From the NCBI RefSeq assembly GCF_012272825.1, contig NZ_JAAWWS010000153.1, forward strand, positions 62,001 through 126,000: a stretch of DNA of 64,000 nucleotides. Direction: 5' to 3'. Of the stretch, positions 27,531-35,749 are shown in pieces (position 1 is the first letter of the stretch; every line of letters starts with the position of its first letter). Both the position numbers and the translations under genes were made by a program. The DNA comes from Wenzhouxiangella sp. XN79A. GTDB lineage: Bacteria > Pseudomonadota > Gammaproteobacteria > Xanthomonadales > Wenzhouxiangellaceae. Under the pieces are notes generated by a model. It was given only the letters and a program-made list of their open reading frames with translations. It had not been told where the DNA came from and searched no databases.

Positions 27531-27764
27531 CGCTTCAGGTTCTCCCGGCTGATGCCACTCCAGAAAAAGCAGGTTCGAACGCACGACGGCACCAGGACGG
27601 AGACGTCGCTTCAGGGCCCGCGCGGACGCGGTGCGCGCCAGTGTAACGCAACGCGAAGCGGGCGCCATACCGGACGCTCGAGAATGCATTTGCGTGAAGG
27701 TTCAGACCTCCCCGGGAAATGCGATTCCGCTACAATACGCCGATGGTGAAACGACCGGATCCCG

Positions 27765-28289
27765 ATGCTTCGCACGGAGGTTTCCTGCCAGAACCCGGAC
27801 GGTGAGTGCCTGGAACTGTTGTCCAATCTGTCGCTGACCCTGGACAGGCTGGCCGGCATCTTCCTGGTCCTCAGCGCGGTCACGCTTCTCGTGGCCCTGC
27901 TGCCGACGCTCATGGGCTACTGGCCGATCTTCGTGATCGCGATCGTTCACCTCGCCATCGTGGGCTGGTGTTTCCGGCTCGCCTGGCGCGGGTTCTGGCG
28001 CCGTCAGCATGTCTGCGTCACCGATGATGAAGTGACGCTGATCGACTGTTCGGCTCGCGGAACCCGGGAACAGCACTGGCCGACCGGCTGGGTGCGGGTC
28101 GAAGTCGATCGCCGCGGGCGCGAGCCCCGGCTGTTGCTCCGGCTCCACGGTGAGCGGGTCGAGCTCGGTGACTTCGCGCCGGTCGAAGAGCGGCTCGAGG
28201 CCGCGCAGTGGCTGGAGCGGACGCTGGCGCCGCGTTCGGCCTGGAACGGCAACACGACCACCCACGACGTACACAAGACCAACGAGTGA
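27765..28289 (+). CDS. DUF2244 family membrane protein upstream of coxB
   Basis: A 174-residue protein with two closely spaced transmembrane helices (about residues 30-75, LDRLAGIFLVLSAVTLLVALL and PIFVIAIVHLAIVGWCF). A soluble C-terminal part (RQHVCVTDDEVTLIDC to WLERTL) follows. It belongs to DUF2244, often found just before cytochrome c oxidase subunit II in proteobacteria. That position suggests a part in oxidase assembly or regulation, unproved. Its stop is 7 bases before the coxB ATG. A TACAAT hexamer at 27731-27736 is a possible -10 element, but no good -35 is seen. Confidence 0.78.
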   Translation: MLRTEVSCQNPDGECLELLSNLSLTLDRLAGIFLVLSAVTLLVALLPTLMGYWPIFVIAIVHLAIVGWCFRLAWRGFWRRQHVCVTDDEVTLIDCSARGTREQHWPTGWVRVEVDRRGREPRLLLRLHGERVELGDFAPVEERLEAAQWLERTLAPRSAWNGNTTTHDVHKTNE

Positions 28290-28296
28290 GTTCAGG

Positions 28297-29481
28297 ATGA
28301 AGAGAACCAATGAAATGATCGTCGGCCTCGCGATGGTCGCGGTGATCTCCGTGATCACCTGGGCCCTGTTCGCGGTCGGCGACAACATGACGCCGGGCGT
28401 GACGCCGTTCAGCAAGGACGTCTACCAGCTGCACATGATCATCCTCGGCATCGTGACCGTGATCGGCGTGCTGGTGTTCGCGGCGATGTTCACGTCGATC
28501 TACCTGCACCGCAAATCGCGCGGCGCCAAGGCGGCCCAGTTCACTCACTCGACCAAGGCCGAAGTCACCTGGACCGTGATCCCGATCCTGATCCTGGTGG
28601 TGATGGCGGTCCCGGCCACCCAGGTCCTGATCGACATGGAGGACACCAGCGGGGCAGAGCTGAACGTCAAGGTCACCGGCTACCAGTGGCTGTGGGAATA
28701 CGAGTACATCGAAGACGAGATCCAGTTCTATTCGGCGCTGGATCGCGACAGCAACTATGCCCGCCAGATCGGCGCGACCCGCGATCCTCGCGAGGTCGAG
28801 AACTACCTGCTGGAAGTCGACAAGCGCGTGGTCCTGCCGACCGACACCCGGATCCGTTTCCTGCTGACCTCCAATGACGTCATCCACTCCTGGTGGGTGC
28901 CGGACCTCGGCTGGAAGCGCGACGCGATCCCGGGCATGGTCAACGAGGCCTGGACGCTGATCGAAGAGCCGGGCATCTACCGCGGCCAGTGCACCGAGCT
29001 GTGCGGTAAGGACCACGGTTTCATGCCGGTGGTCATCGAAGCCGTCACGCCGGAGGAATACCGCGCCTGGGTCGACAGCCAGAAGGCCGAGATGGCCGCC
29101 AACGACAACGCCGCCGAGCGCACCTGGACCCGGGACGAACTGATGACGCTGGGTGCCGACGTCTATGCCGCGCAGTGCGCCAGCTGCCACCAGGGCGACG
29201 GCAGCGGCCTCGAACCGGCCTTCCCGGCCCTGGCCGGCAGCGCCGTGACCGTGGGTGCGATCGAGGACCACATCGATCTGATCATGAACGGCCGTCCGGG
29301 CACCGCGATGGCCGGCTTCGGACAGCGCCTGGCGGCCGAGGACATCGCCGCGGCGCTGACCTACACGCGCAACGCATTCGGCAACGAAACCGGCGACATG
29401 GTCCAGCCGATGCGCATCCTGAAGCTGAAGAACGGGGTTGTCGAAGGCGGCGTGGCCGACACCGGCCCGGCAGGCCTCTGA
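28297..29481 (+). CDS. coxB: Cytochrome c oxidase subunit II with C-terminal cytochrome c domain
   Basis: A 394-residue subunit that carries the CuA centre and receives electrons. Two N-terminal transmembrane helices (about 7-27 and 48-68; the second is followed by [24 protein letters not shown]) precede the cupredoxin domain with the CuA ligand loop [16 protein letters not shown] fused class I cytochrome c domain follows with CASCH (residues 294-298) and a likely axial methionine in [11 protein letters not shown]. This is the caa3-type arrangement. The start at 28297 ([13 protein letters not shown]) is preferred over upstream in-frame codons that overlap the DUF2244 gene. Confidence 0.95.
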   Translation: MKRTNEMIVGLAMVAVISVITWALFAVGDNMTPGVTPFSKDVYQLHMIILGIVTVIGVLVFAAMFTSIYLHRKSRGAKAAQFTHSTKAEVTWTVIPILILVVMAVPATQVLIDMEDTSGAELNVKVTGYQWLWEYEYIEDEIQFYSALDRDSNYARQIGATRDPREVENYLLEVDKRVVLPTDTRIRFLLTSNDVIHSWWVPDLGWKRDAIPGMVNEAWTLIEEPGIYRGQCTELCGKDHGFMPVVIEAVTPEEYRAWVDSQKAEMAANDNAAERTWTRDELMTLGADVYAAQCASCHQGDGSGLEPAFPALAGSAVTVGAIEDHIDLIMNGRPGTAMAGFGQRLAAEDIAAALTYTRNAFGNETGDMVQPMRILKLKNGVVEGGVADTGPAGL

Positions 29482-29533
29482 AACCCGTCTCCGACGAACC
29501 CGAAACGCTCGCAGCATTACGCAAGGGAAGGCA

Positions 29534-31144
29534 ATGACGACGCAAACCGCACACGCAGACGACCATCACCACGAGGCGCCGAAAGGCCTGGCGCGCTGGC
29601 TGTTCACGACCAATCACAAGGAAATCGGGTCGCTGTACCTGATCTTCTCGCTGGCCATGTTCCTGGTCGGCGGTGCGATGGCGATGATCATCCGCGCCGA
29701 ACTGTTCTCGCCGGGCCTGCAGCTGGTCAACCCCGAATTCTTCAACCAGATGACCACCATGCACGCGCTGGTGATGATCTTCGGCGCCGTCATGCCGGCC
29801 TTCGTCGGCCTGGCCAACTGGATGGTGCCGATGATGATCGGCGCGCCGGACATGGCCCTTCCACGAATGAACAACTGGTCGTTCTGGATCCTGCCCTTCG
29901 CGTTCCTGATGCTGCTCTCGACGCTGTTCATGCCGTCGGGCGCGCCGGCCTCGGGCTGGACGCTGTATCCGCCGCTGTCGCTGCAGGGTGGCAACAGTTT
30001 CGCGTTCGTGATCTTCGCCATTCACCTGATGGGCATTTCGTCGATCATGGGCGCGATCAACATCATCGCCACCATCCTGAACATGCGCGCACCCGGCATG
30101 ACCCTGCTGCGCATGCCGCTGTTCGTCTGGACCTGGCTGATCACCGCGTTCCTGCTGATCGCCGTGATGCCGGTGCTTGCCGGCGCGGTCACCATGCTGC
30201 TGACCGACCGCTTCTTCGACACCAGCTTCTTCAACGCGGCCGGCGGCGGCGACCCGGTGATGTACCAGCACATCTTCTGGTTCTTCGGCCATCCCGAGGT
30301 CTACATCATGATCCTGCCTGCGTTCGGGATCATCTCGGAGATCATTCCGACCTTCTCGCGCAAGCCGCTGTTCGGCTACACCGCGATGGTCTACGCCACC
30401 GCCTCGATCGCGTTCCTGTCGTTCATCGTCTGGGCGCACCACATGTTCACCGTCGGCATGCCGCTCGGTGCATCCCTGTTCTTCATGTACGCAACGATGA
30501 TCATCGCGGTGCCGACCGGGATCAAGGTCTTCAACTGGGTCTCGACCATGTGGCGAGGCTCGATGACCTTCGAAACCCCGATGCTGTTCGCGATCGCCTT
30601 CGTCATCCTGTTCACCATCGGCGGCCTGTCCGGCGTGATGCTGGCCATCGTTCCGGCCGACTTCCAGTACCACGACACCTACTTCGTGGTGGCCCACTTC
30701 CACTACGTCCTGGTCACCGGCGCGGTGTTCGCGATCATGGCTGCGGCGTATTACTGGCTGCCGAAGTGGACCGGCCACATGTACGACGAGCGACTCGGAA
30801 AGATCCATTTCTGGTGGTCGACGATTTCGGTCAATGTGCTGTTCTTCCCGCAGCATTACCTCGGCCTGGCCGGCATGCCACGACGGATTCCGGACTACGC
30901 GGTCCAGTTCGCCGAATTCAACATGATCTCGTCGATCGGCGGCTTCGCGTTCGGTCTGGCCCAGCTGCTGTTCGTCTACATCGTGATCAAGTGCGTGCGC
31001 GGCGGGGAGAAAGCCACCGCCCAGGTCTGGGAAGGTGCCCGCGGCCTGGAGTGGACGGTGCCCTCGCCGGCCCCGCTGCACACCTTCGACACGCCGCCGC
31101 TCGTCGACGATTCGCTCGAGCACAAGGACCGGCTGCCGAGCTGA
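29534..31144 (+). CDS. coxA: Cytochrome c oxidase subunit I
   Basis: A 536-residue, 12-helix catalytic subunit with heme a and the heme-copper oxygen-reduction site. Seen are [13 protein letters not shown], the heme a ligand region [10 protein letters not shown], the CuB/tyrosine block [27 protein letters not shown] and the double-histidine HYVLVTGAV region. Residues fit the A-family (mitochondrial-like) enzymes. A good ribosome-binding site (AAGGGAAGG, 29523-29530) precedes the ATG at 29534. The N-terminal leader is histidine-rich (HADDHHHEA). Confidence 0.97.
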   Translation: MTTQTAHADDHHHEAPKGLARWLFTTNHKEIGSLYLIFSLAMFLVGGAMAMIIRAELFSPGLQLVNPEFFNQMTTMHALVMIFGAVMPAFVGLANWMVPMMIGAPDMALPRMNNWSFWILPFAFLMLLSTLFMPSGAPASGWTLYPPLSLQGGNSFAFVIFAIHLMGISSIMGAINIIATILNMRAPGMTLLRMPLFVWTWLITAFLLIAVMPVLAGAVTMLLTDRFFDTSFFNAAGGGDPVMYQHIFWFFGHPEVYIMILPAFGIISEIIPTFSRKPLFGYTAMVYATASIAFLSFIVWAHHMFTVGMPLGASLFFMYATMIIAVPTGIKVFNWVSTMWRGSMTFETPMLFAIAFVILFTIGGLSGVMLAIVPADFQYHDTYFVVAHFHYVLVTGAVFAIMAAAYYWLPKWTGHMYDERLGKIHFWWSTISVNVLFFPQHYLGLAGMPRRIPDYAVQFAEFNMISSIGGFAFGLAQLLFVYIVIKCVRGGEKATAQVWEGARGLEWTVPSPAPLHTFDTPPLVDDSLEHKDRLPS

Positions 31145-31145
31145 C

Positions 31146-31280
31146 ATGGCGCGGCAGGACAGCAATCGTGAAGCACCGGTCACACGACGGCGGGGCGCCA
31201 GGCGCACCGCCGTCGTGCTGGCGGTGATTGCCGGAATCATCTATGCGGCGTTCATCGGGCGCGGCGTGTTCGGAGGCTGA
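31146..31280 (+). CDS. Small cytochrome oxidase assembly-type membrane protein
   Basis: A 44-residue protein: a basic N-terminal half (REAPVTRRRGARR) followed by one transmembrane helix (TAVVLAVIAGIIYAAFIG) and a short end. Its ATG lies one base past the coxA stop. Tiny single-helix proteins of this type sit between coxA and ctaG in many beta- and gammaproteobacteria and are annotated as small oxidase assembly proteins. The function here rests on that position. Confidence 0.7.
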   Translation: MARQDSNREAPVTRRRGARRTAVVLAVIAGIIYAAFIGRGVFGG

Positions 31281-31293
31281 ATCGAGGAATCGC

Positions 31294-31851
31294 ATGAGTA
31301 ACGACGCACCACAGAGTACGACACGAACGGTAGCCAAGCTCGCGCTGCTCGCCGTGGGCATGTTCGGGTTCGGTTACGCCCTGGTCCCCCTCTACGACAA
31401 GTTCTGCGAGGTCACCGGACTGGGCGGGCGCACCGGCGACGCGGTCGCCGAAATCGTCGACGCGCCGGACTCGGACCGCACCGTGCAGGTCCATTTCGAC
31501 TCCAACGTCAATTCGGCGCTGGACTGGGAGTTCAAGCCGGTCGAAAAATTCATGGACGTCCAGCCCGGCCGGATGTACGAGACCACCTACATCGCCCACA
31601 ACCGGACGAACCAGACCATCGTCGCCGCGGCCGTGCCGAGCGTCGCGCCCGGCCAGGCGTCGCTGTACTTCAACAAGACCGAGTGCTTCTGCTTCGAAAA
31701 GCAGTTGCTGGGTCCGGGCGAGTCGCGTGAGATGCCGGTGCGGTTCTTCGTCGACGATCACCTGCCCGGCAAGATCGACCTGATCACCCTTTCCTACATC
31801 ATCTACAAGAACGAGGACGAGACCGAACGGGTCGCCGCCGTCGGACCCTGA
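31294..31851 (+). CDS. ctaG: Cytochrome c oxidase assembly protein CtaG/Cox11
   Basis: A 185-residue copper chaperone that delivers copper to the CuB site of subunit I. One N-terminal transmembrane helix (about 13-33, ending in ALVPLYDKFCEVTG) anchors a periplasmic immunoglobulin-like domain. The copper-binding CFCF motif (Cys131, Cys133) is in the NKTECFCFEKQLL block, and the domain ends with DLITLSYIIY. A GAGGA ribosome-binding site precedes the ATG at 31294. It lies between the small assembly gene and coxC, as usual. Confidence 0.95.
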   Translation: MSNDAPQSTTRTVAKLALLAVGMFGFGYALVPLYDKFCEVTGLGGRTGDAVAEIVDAPDSDRTVQVHFDSNVNSALDWEFKPVEKFMDVQPGRMYETTYIAHNRTNQTIVAAAVPSVAPGQASLYFNKTECFCFEKQLLGPGESREMPVRFFVDDHLPGKIDLITLSYIIYKNEDETERVAAVGP

Positions 31852-31889
31852 GGCTCAACGTCCGGAATCCATCGGGAGTCAACACCACC

Positions 31890-32750
31890 ATGGCAAGCGC
31901 AAACTACTACGTTCCCCATACCGCGAAATGGCCGATCGTCGGATCCATCGGTCTGTTCCTGCTGGTATCGGGTTTCGCGAACTGGATGAACGGCAGCACG
32001 ATCGGCCCCTGGATGGCCATCGCCGGCGCCGCCACGGTCATCCTGATGATGTTCGGCTGGTTTGCCGACGTGATCCGGGAATCCGAGGCCGGCCTGTACA
32101 ACGACAAGGTCGACGCCTCGTTCCGTCAGGGCATGATCTGGTTCATCTTCTCGGAAGTCATGTTCTTCGGCGCGTTCTTCGGCGCGCTGTTCTACGCCCG
32201 GATCTTCGCGGTGCCCTGGATCGGCGGCGAGGGCACCGGAGTCATGACCAACAGCCTGCTGTATCCGGAATTCCAGGCCGCCTGGCCGACCAACGGTCCG
32301 GCCGGACTCGGCGGTGATTTCAAGACCATCGGCGCCTTCGAACTGCCGCTGATCAACACGTTGATCCTGCTGACCTCCGGCTGGACGATCACCATGGCCC
32401 ACTGGGCGCTGAAGAAGATGCAGCGCAAGGCCCTGGTGGGCTGGATGCTGGCGACCGTGGCGCTGGGCGTGATCTTCCTGTTCCTGCAGTCCTACGAATA
32501 CGTCCACGCCTACCGCGACCTGGGCCTGACGCTGGGTTCGGGAATCTACGGGTCGACCTTCTTCATGCTGACCGGATTCCACGGACTGCACGTGACGGTC
32601 GGCTCGATCATGCTGCTGGTCATCGCGTTTCGCTGCATGAAGGGCCACTTCAAGCCCGACCACCACTTCGGTTTCGAGGCAGTGGCCTGGTACTGGCACT
32701 TCGTCGACGTGGTCTGGCTGGTGCTGTTCCTGTTCGTCTACGTGGTCTGA
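31890..32750 (+). CDS. coxC: Cytochrome c oxidase subunit III
   Basis: A 286-residue, seven-helix subunit that supports proton uptake and oxidase stability. Family blocks are YYVPHTAKWPIVGSIGLF, RQGMIWFIFSEVMFFGAFFGALFY, LILLTSGWTITMAHWALKK, GFHGLHVTVGSI and FGFEAVAWYWHFVDVVWL. It ends the operon, followed 50 bases later by a strong terminator. SURF1, ctaA (COX15) and ctaB, which often follow, are not here. Confidence 0.96.
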   Translation: MASANYYVPHTAKWPIVGSIGLFLLVSGFANWMNGSTIGPWMAIAGAATVILMMFGWFADVIRESEAGLYNDKVDASFRQGMIWFIFSEVMFFGAFFGALFYARIFAVPWIGGEGTGVMTNSLLYPEFQAAWPTNGPAGLGGDFKTIGAFELPLINTLILLTSGWTITMAHWALKKMQRKALVGWMLATVALGVIFLFLQSYEYVHAYRDLGLTLGSGIYGSTFFMLTGFHGLHVTVGSIMLLVIAFRCMKGHFKPDHHFGFEAVAWYWHFVDVVWLVLFLFVYVV

Positions 32751-32800
32751 ACCGCGAACAGGCGACGATCTACCGTCGGCCGCTGCCGCGGCCGGGAAAG

Positions 32801-32822
32801 AAGGGGCTTCGGCCCCTTTTTT
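32801..32822 (+). terminator. Intrinsic terminator of the cox operon
   Basis: AAGGGGC / GCCCCTT stem with a TTCG tetraloop, followed by a run of six T (32817-32822). It lies 50 bases past the coxC stop. Confidence 0.88.
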
Positions 32823-32984
32823 CATGCCTGGCACGTCGCACTCGCCCGCCCGCATGGGTGGATGGCCCGCGCCGCGGCGGCGGCCGCTGCAGTCTTCGAC
32901 CAGGCGCGCGTCATGATCGTCGGACACGCCGTCGATCGCACGATGCCGCCCCAGCGGAACCCGCCGCAGTACTGTCCGGGCACG
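32823..32984. other. Convergent spacer between the two terminators
   Basis: Part of the roughly 308-base gap between the coxC and infC stops. Between the two terminator hairpins I see no gene, no repeat and no regulatory site. Confidence 0.6.
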
Positions 32985-33007
32985 AAAAAGGGGCCGTTCG
33001 GCCCCTT
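32985..33007 (-). terminator. Intrinsic terminator of thrS-infC
   Basis: On the minus strand AAGGGGCC / GGCCCCTT with a 4-base loop is followed by further T residues (TTTTT in all). It lies about 50 bases past the infC stop and shows that the transcript ends there, without rpmI and rplT. Confidence 0.82.
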
Positions 33008-33058
33008 CTTCCATGACGCCGTCGCGGCCCAGGCGAACCGCCGCCGCCCGACCGTACG

Positions 33059-33577
33059 TCAGGTCTTCTTCGGCGCGAGCATCATCACCATCTGCCGCCC
33101 TTCCATGCGCGGATACTGCTCGACGGTGATCTCGCCTTCCATGTCGCTCTCGACCCGCTTGAGGAGATCCCGACCGAGGTCCTGATGCGCCATTTCTCGG
33201 CCGCGGAAGCGCAGCGTGACCTTCACCTTGTTGCCTTCATCGATGAACCGGCGAAGGTTGCGCATCTTGACATCGTAATCGTGGTCGTCGGTCCCCGGGC
33301 GGAACTTGATCTCCTTGATCTGGATCTGCTTCTGTTTCTTGCGCTGGACCTGTTGCTTCTTGGATTCCTCGAAGCGGAACTTGCCCCAGTCCATGATTCG
33401 GCAGACAGGCGGATCGGCCTGCGGCGCGATCTCGACGAGGTCCATGCCCTCGTCCTCGGCCAGCTGGATGGCATCGCGCAGGCTGCGGATGCCGACCTGT
33501 TCGCCATCGGATCCTACGACCCGGACCTTGGGCGCCGTGATGTCCTGATTGCGGCGCGTCTTCTTGTCGGTTGCGAT
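33059..33577 (-). CDS. infC: Translation initiation factor IF-3, probable AUC start
   Basis: IF-3 prevents non-canonical starts and subunit joining. The family body is plain: [61 protein letters not shown], and the end [16 protein letters not shown]. The first ATG in this frame (33445) would remove about 44 residues of the N-terminal domain. In frame upstream the protein continues as [16 protein letters not shown], and the best start is ATC at 33577. It lies 7 bases from an AGGAGA ribosome-binding site (33585-33590). An ATT at 33583 is too close to that site. This gives 172 residues, near the family's usual 170-180. infC of E. coli uses AUU for autoregulation, so a rare start fits. Confidence 0.9.
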   Translation of the reverse strand: MATDKKTRRNQDITAPKVRVVGSDGEQVGIRSLRDAIQLAEDEGMDLVEIAPQADPPVCRIMDWGKFRFEESKKQQVQRKKQKQIQIKEIKFRPGTDDHDYDVKMRNLRRFIDEGNKVKVTLRFRGREMAHQDLGRDLLKRVESDMEGEITVEQYPRMEGRQMVMMLAPKKT

Positions 33578-33631
33578 GTGAATGTCTCCTTTCGGTGAAT
33601 TGCATCGGGCAGGGTTCGCTCCCGGACCGGA

Positions 33632-35557
33632 TCAGTCCGTCGCGCTGGCCCGCCCTCGCTGATCGACCCACTGGCCGAGCTTGTCGGCGAAGGCCTCGAG
33701 CCGCATCGAGCCGAGATCGTTGCCGTCGCGCTGGCGCACGGCCACGGTCCCCTCCTGCACCTCGCGATCGCCGACCACGAGCAGGAACGGCACTTTGGCC
33801 AGGGTCTGCTCGCGGATTTTAAAACCAATCTTTTCGTTCCTCAAGTCGGCATCAGCGCGAAAACCGAGCTCTCCGAGCCGGCGCGCCACCGAGCTGGCGT
33901 AATCGGCCTGGGCGTCGGTGATGTTCATCACCACGACCTGGACCGGCGCGAGCCACACCGGCAGGTTGCCGGCGTAATGCTCGATCAGCACGCCGATGAA
34001 GCGTTCGACCGAGCCGAGGATGGCCCGGTGGAGCATCACCGGCACCTGCTTTTCGCCGTTCTCGTCGACATAGGCCGCGCCGAGCCGACCCGGCATCGAG
34101 AAATCGACCTGCATGGTGCCGCACTGCCAGACCCGGCCGATGCAGTCGGTCAGCGAGAATTCGATCTTCGGGCCGTAGAAGGCGCCCTCGCCGGGCTGGA
34201 TTTCGTAAGGAATTCCAGCCGCTTCCAGCGCTTCCTTCAGTGCGGCCTCGGCGCGGTCCCAGACCTCGTCGGAGCCCACGCGCTGCTCCGGACGGGTCGA
34301 GAGCTTGACCTGGATGTCGTCGAAGCCGAAATCCTTGTAGACGTCGAAGACCAGCGCGTTGAAGGCCAGCACCTCGTCGCGCATCTGCTCGGGCGTGCAG
34401 AAGATGTGCGCATCGTCCTGGACGAAATTGCGCACCCGCATCAGTCCGTGCAGCGAGCCCGACGGCTCGTTTCTGTGACAGGAACCGAACTCGGCCATGC
34501 GCAGCGGCAGGTCGCGGTAGCTCCGGAGGCCCTGGTTGAAGATCTGCACGTGGCACGGGCAGTTCATCGGCTTGACGGCGTAGGTGCGGTCCTCCGACGA
34601 GGTGATGAACATGTTGTCGGCGAAATTGTCCCAGTGGCCCGACTTCTGCCACAGGCTCAGGTCGACGATCTGCGGGGTGTGGACTTCCTGGTAGTCGGCG
34701 TCGCGCAGGCGCTGGCGGATGTAGTCCTGGATCAGCATGTAGATCCGCCAGCCGTGGTCGTGCCAGAACACCATGCCCGGCGCTTCGGGCTGTGAATGGA
34801 ACAGCCCCAGCTTCTTGCCGATCTTGCGATGATCGCGCTTCTCGGCTTCTTCGAGGCGCTTCAGGTAGGCCTTGAGCTGCTTCTTGTCGCCCCAGGCCGT
34901 GCCGTAGATGCGCTGCAGCATTTCGTTGTCGGAATCGCCGCGCCAGTAGGCACCGGCCAGCTTGGTCAGTTTGAACGCGCCCAGCTTGCCGGTCGACGGC
35001 ACGTGCGGCCCTCGGCAAAGGTCGATGAAATCGCCTTGTCGATACAGCGAAAGCGCCTCGTCGGCCGGAATGTCCTCGATGATCTTCGCCTTGTACTCCT
35101 CGCCCTGGTCGCGGAAGAAGGCCACGGCCTCGTCCCGCGGCAGAACGCTTCGCTCGACCGGGAGGTCCTCGTCGACGATCCTGGCCATTTCCTTCTCGAT
35201 CGCCTCCAGGTCATCGAGATGGAACGGCGTGTCGCGGGCGAAATCGTAGTAGAACCCGTGCTCGACCGTTGGCCCGATGGTCACCTGGGTATCCGGAAAC
35301 AATCGCTTGACGGCCTGCGCCATCAGGTGGGCCGTCGAATGACGGATGACCTCCACGCCCTCCTCGTCACGCCCGGTGATGATCCGCAGGCGGGTGTCGT
35401 TCTCGATCCGGTAGTCGGTGTCGACCAGCCGGCCGTCGACCTCGCCGGCCAGCGCGGCGCGGGCCAGACCGGGTCCGATCGACTCGGCCACTTCATGCAC
35501 CGTGACCGGCGCGTCGAATGATTTCCGGCTTCCGTCCGGGAGCGTGATTTCGGGCAT
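33632..35557 (-). CDS. thrS: Threonyl-tRNA synthetase
   Basis: A 641-residue class II synthetase that charges tRNA-Thr and edits mischarged serine. It begins with the TGS-type domain ([14 protein letters not shown]). The editing domain has [11 protein letters not shown] and EHGFYYDF. The catalytic core has [12 protein letters not shown] (zinc cysteine) and [20 protein letters not shown]. The C-terminal anticodon-binding domain ends about VDQRGR. Length equals E. coli ThrRS (642). The ATG at 35557 is chosen; an upstream in-frame ATG at 35596 lies inside a TACAAT -10 hexamer. infC follows 54 bases later. Confidence 0.97.
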   Translation of the reverse strand: MPEITLPDGSRKSFDAPVTVHEVAESIGPGLARAALAGEVDGRLVDTDYRIENDTRLRIITGRDEEGVEVIRHSTAHLMAQAVKRLFPDTQVTIGPTVEHGFYYDFARDTPFHLDDLEAIEKEMARIVDEDLPVERSVLPRDEAVAFFRDQGEEYKAKIIEDIPADEALSLYRQGDFIDLCRGPHVPSTGKLGAFKLTKLAGAYWRGDSDNEMLQRIYGTAWGDKKQLKAYLKRLEEAEKRDHRKIGKKLGLFHSQPEAPGMVFWHDHGWRIYMLIQDYIRQRLRDADYQEVHTPQIVDLSLWQKSGHWDNFADNMFITSSEDRTYAVKPMNCPCHVQIFNQGLRSYRDLPLRMAEFGSCHRNEPSGSLHGLMRVRNFVQDDAHIFCTPEQMRDEVLAFNALVFDVYKDFGFDDIQVKLSTRPEQRVGSDEVWDRAEAALKEALEAAGIPYEIQPGEGAFYGPKIEFSLTDCIGRVWQCGTMQVDFSMPGRLGAAYVDENGEKQVPVMLHRAILGSVERFIGVLIEHYAGNLPVWLAPVQVVVMNITDAQADYASSVARRLGELGFRADADLRNEKIGFKIREQTLAKVPFLLVVGDREVQEGTVAVRQRDGNDLGSMRLEAFADKLGQWVDQRGRASATD

Positions 35558-35594
35558 CGGTTCTGCCGTGATCCTGAGCGTGTAATGACCCACC

Positions 35595-35600
35595 ATTGTA
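35595..35600 (-). promoter_or_regulatory. Candidate -10 element for thrS
   Basis: TACAAT on the minus strand, 37 bases upstream of the thrS ATG. No good -35 is visible. It argues against the more upstream start codon at 35596. Confidence 0.4.
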
Positions 35601-35749
35601 CCGCGCCGCGGCGCCTGCGGGCGCTGTTGCCGGGCGTTGCGCGCGCGGCCTCCGGCATCGCCGGGAAGGGGTCGTCCCGCGCTGCCTGGCCGAGCGGGTC
35701 CGGCCTTCGGAAGCCATTGGTTCGGAACCCGTTTGATTCAGGAAATCTA

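Noticed and set aside
22212-27749. A plus-strand open frame of about 1845 codons
   Set aside because: It is antisense to gspB, gspA and putA, whose protein families are unmistakable. The translation is His/Arg/Gly/Ala-rich without domains. Long antisense frames are expected when the true strand uses G/C at third positions.
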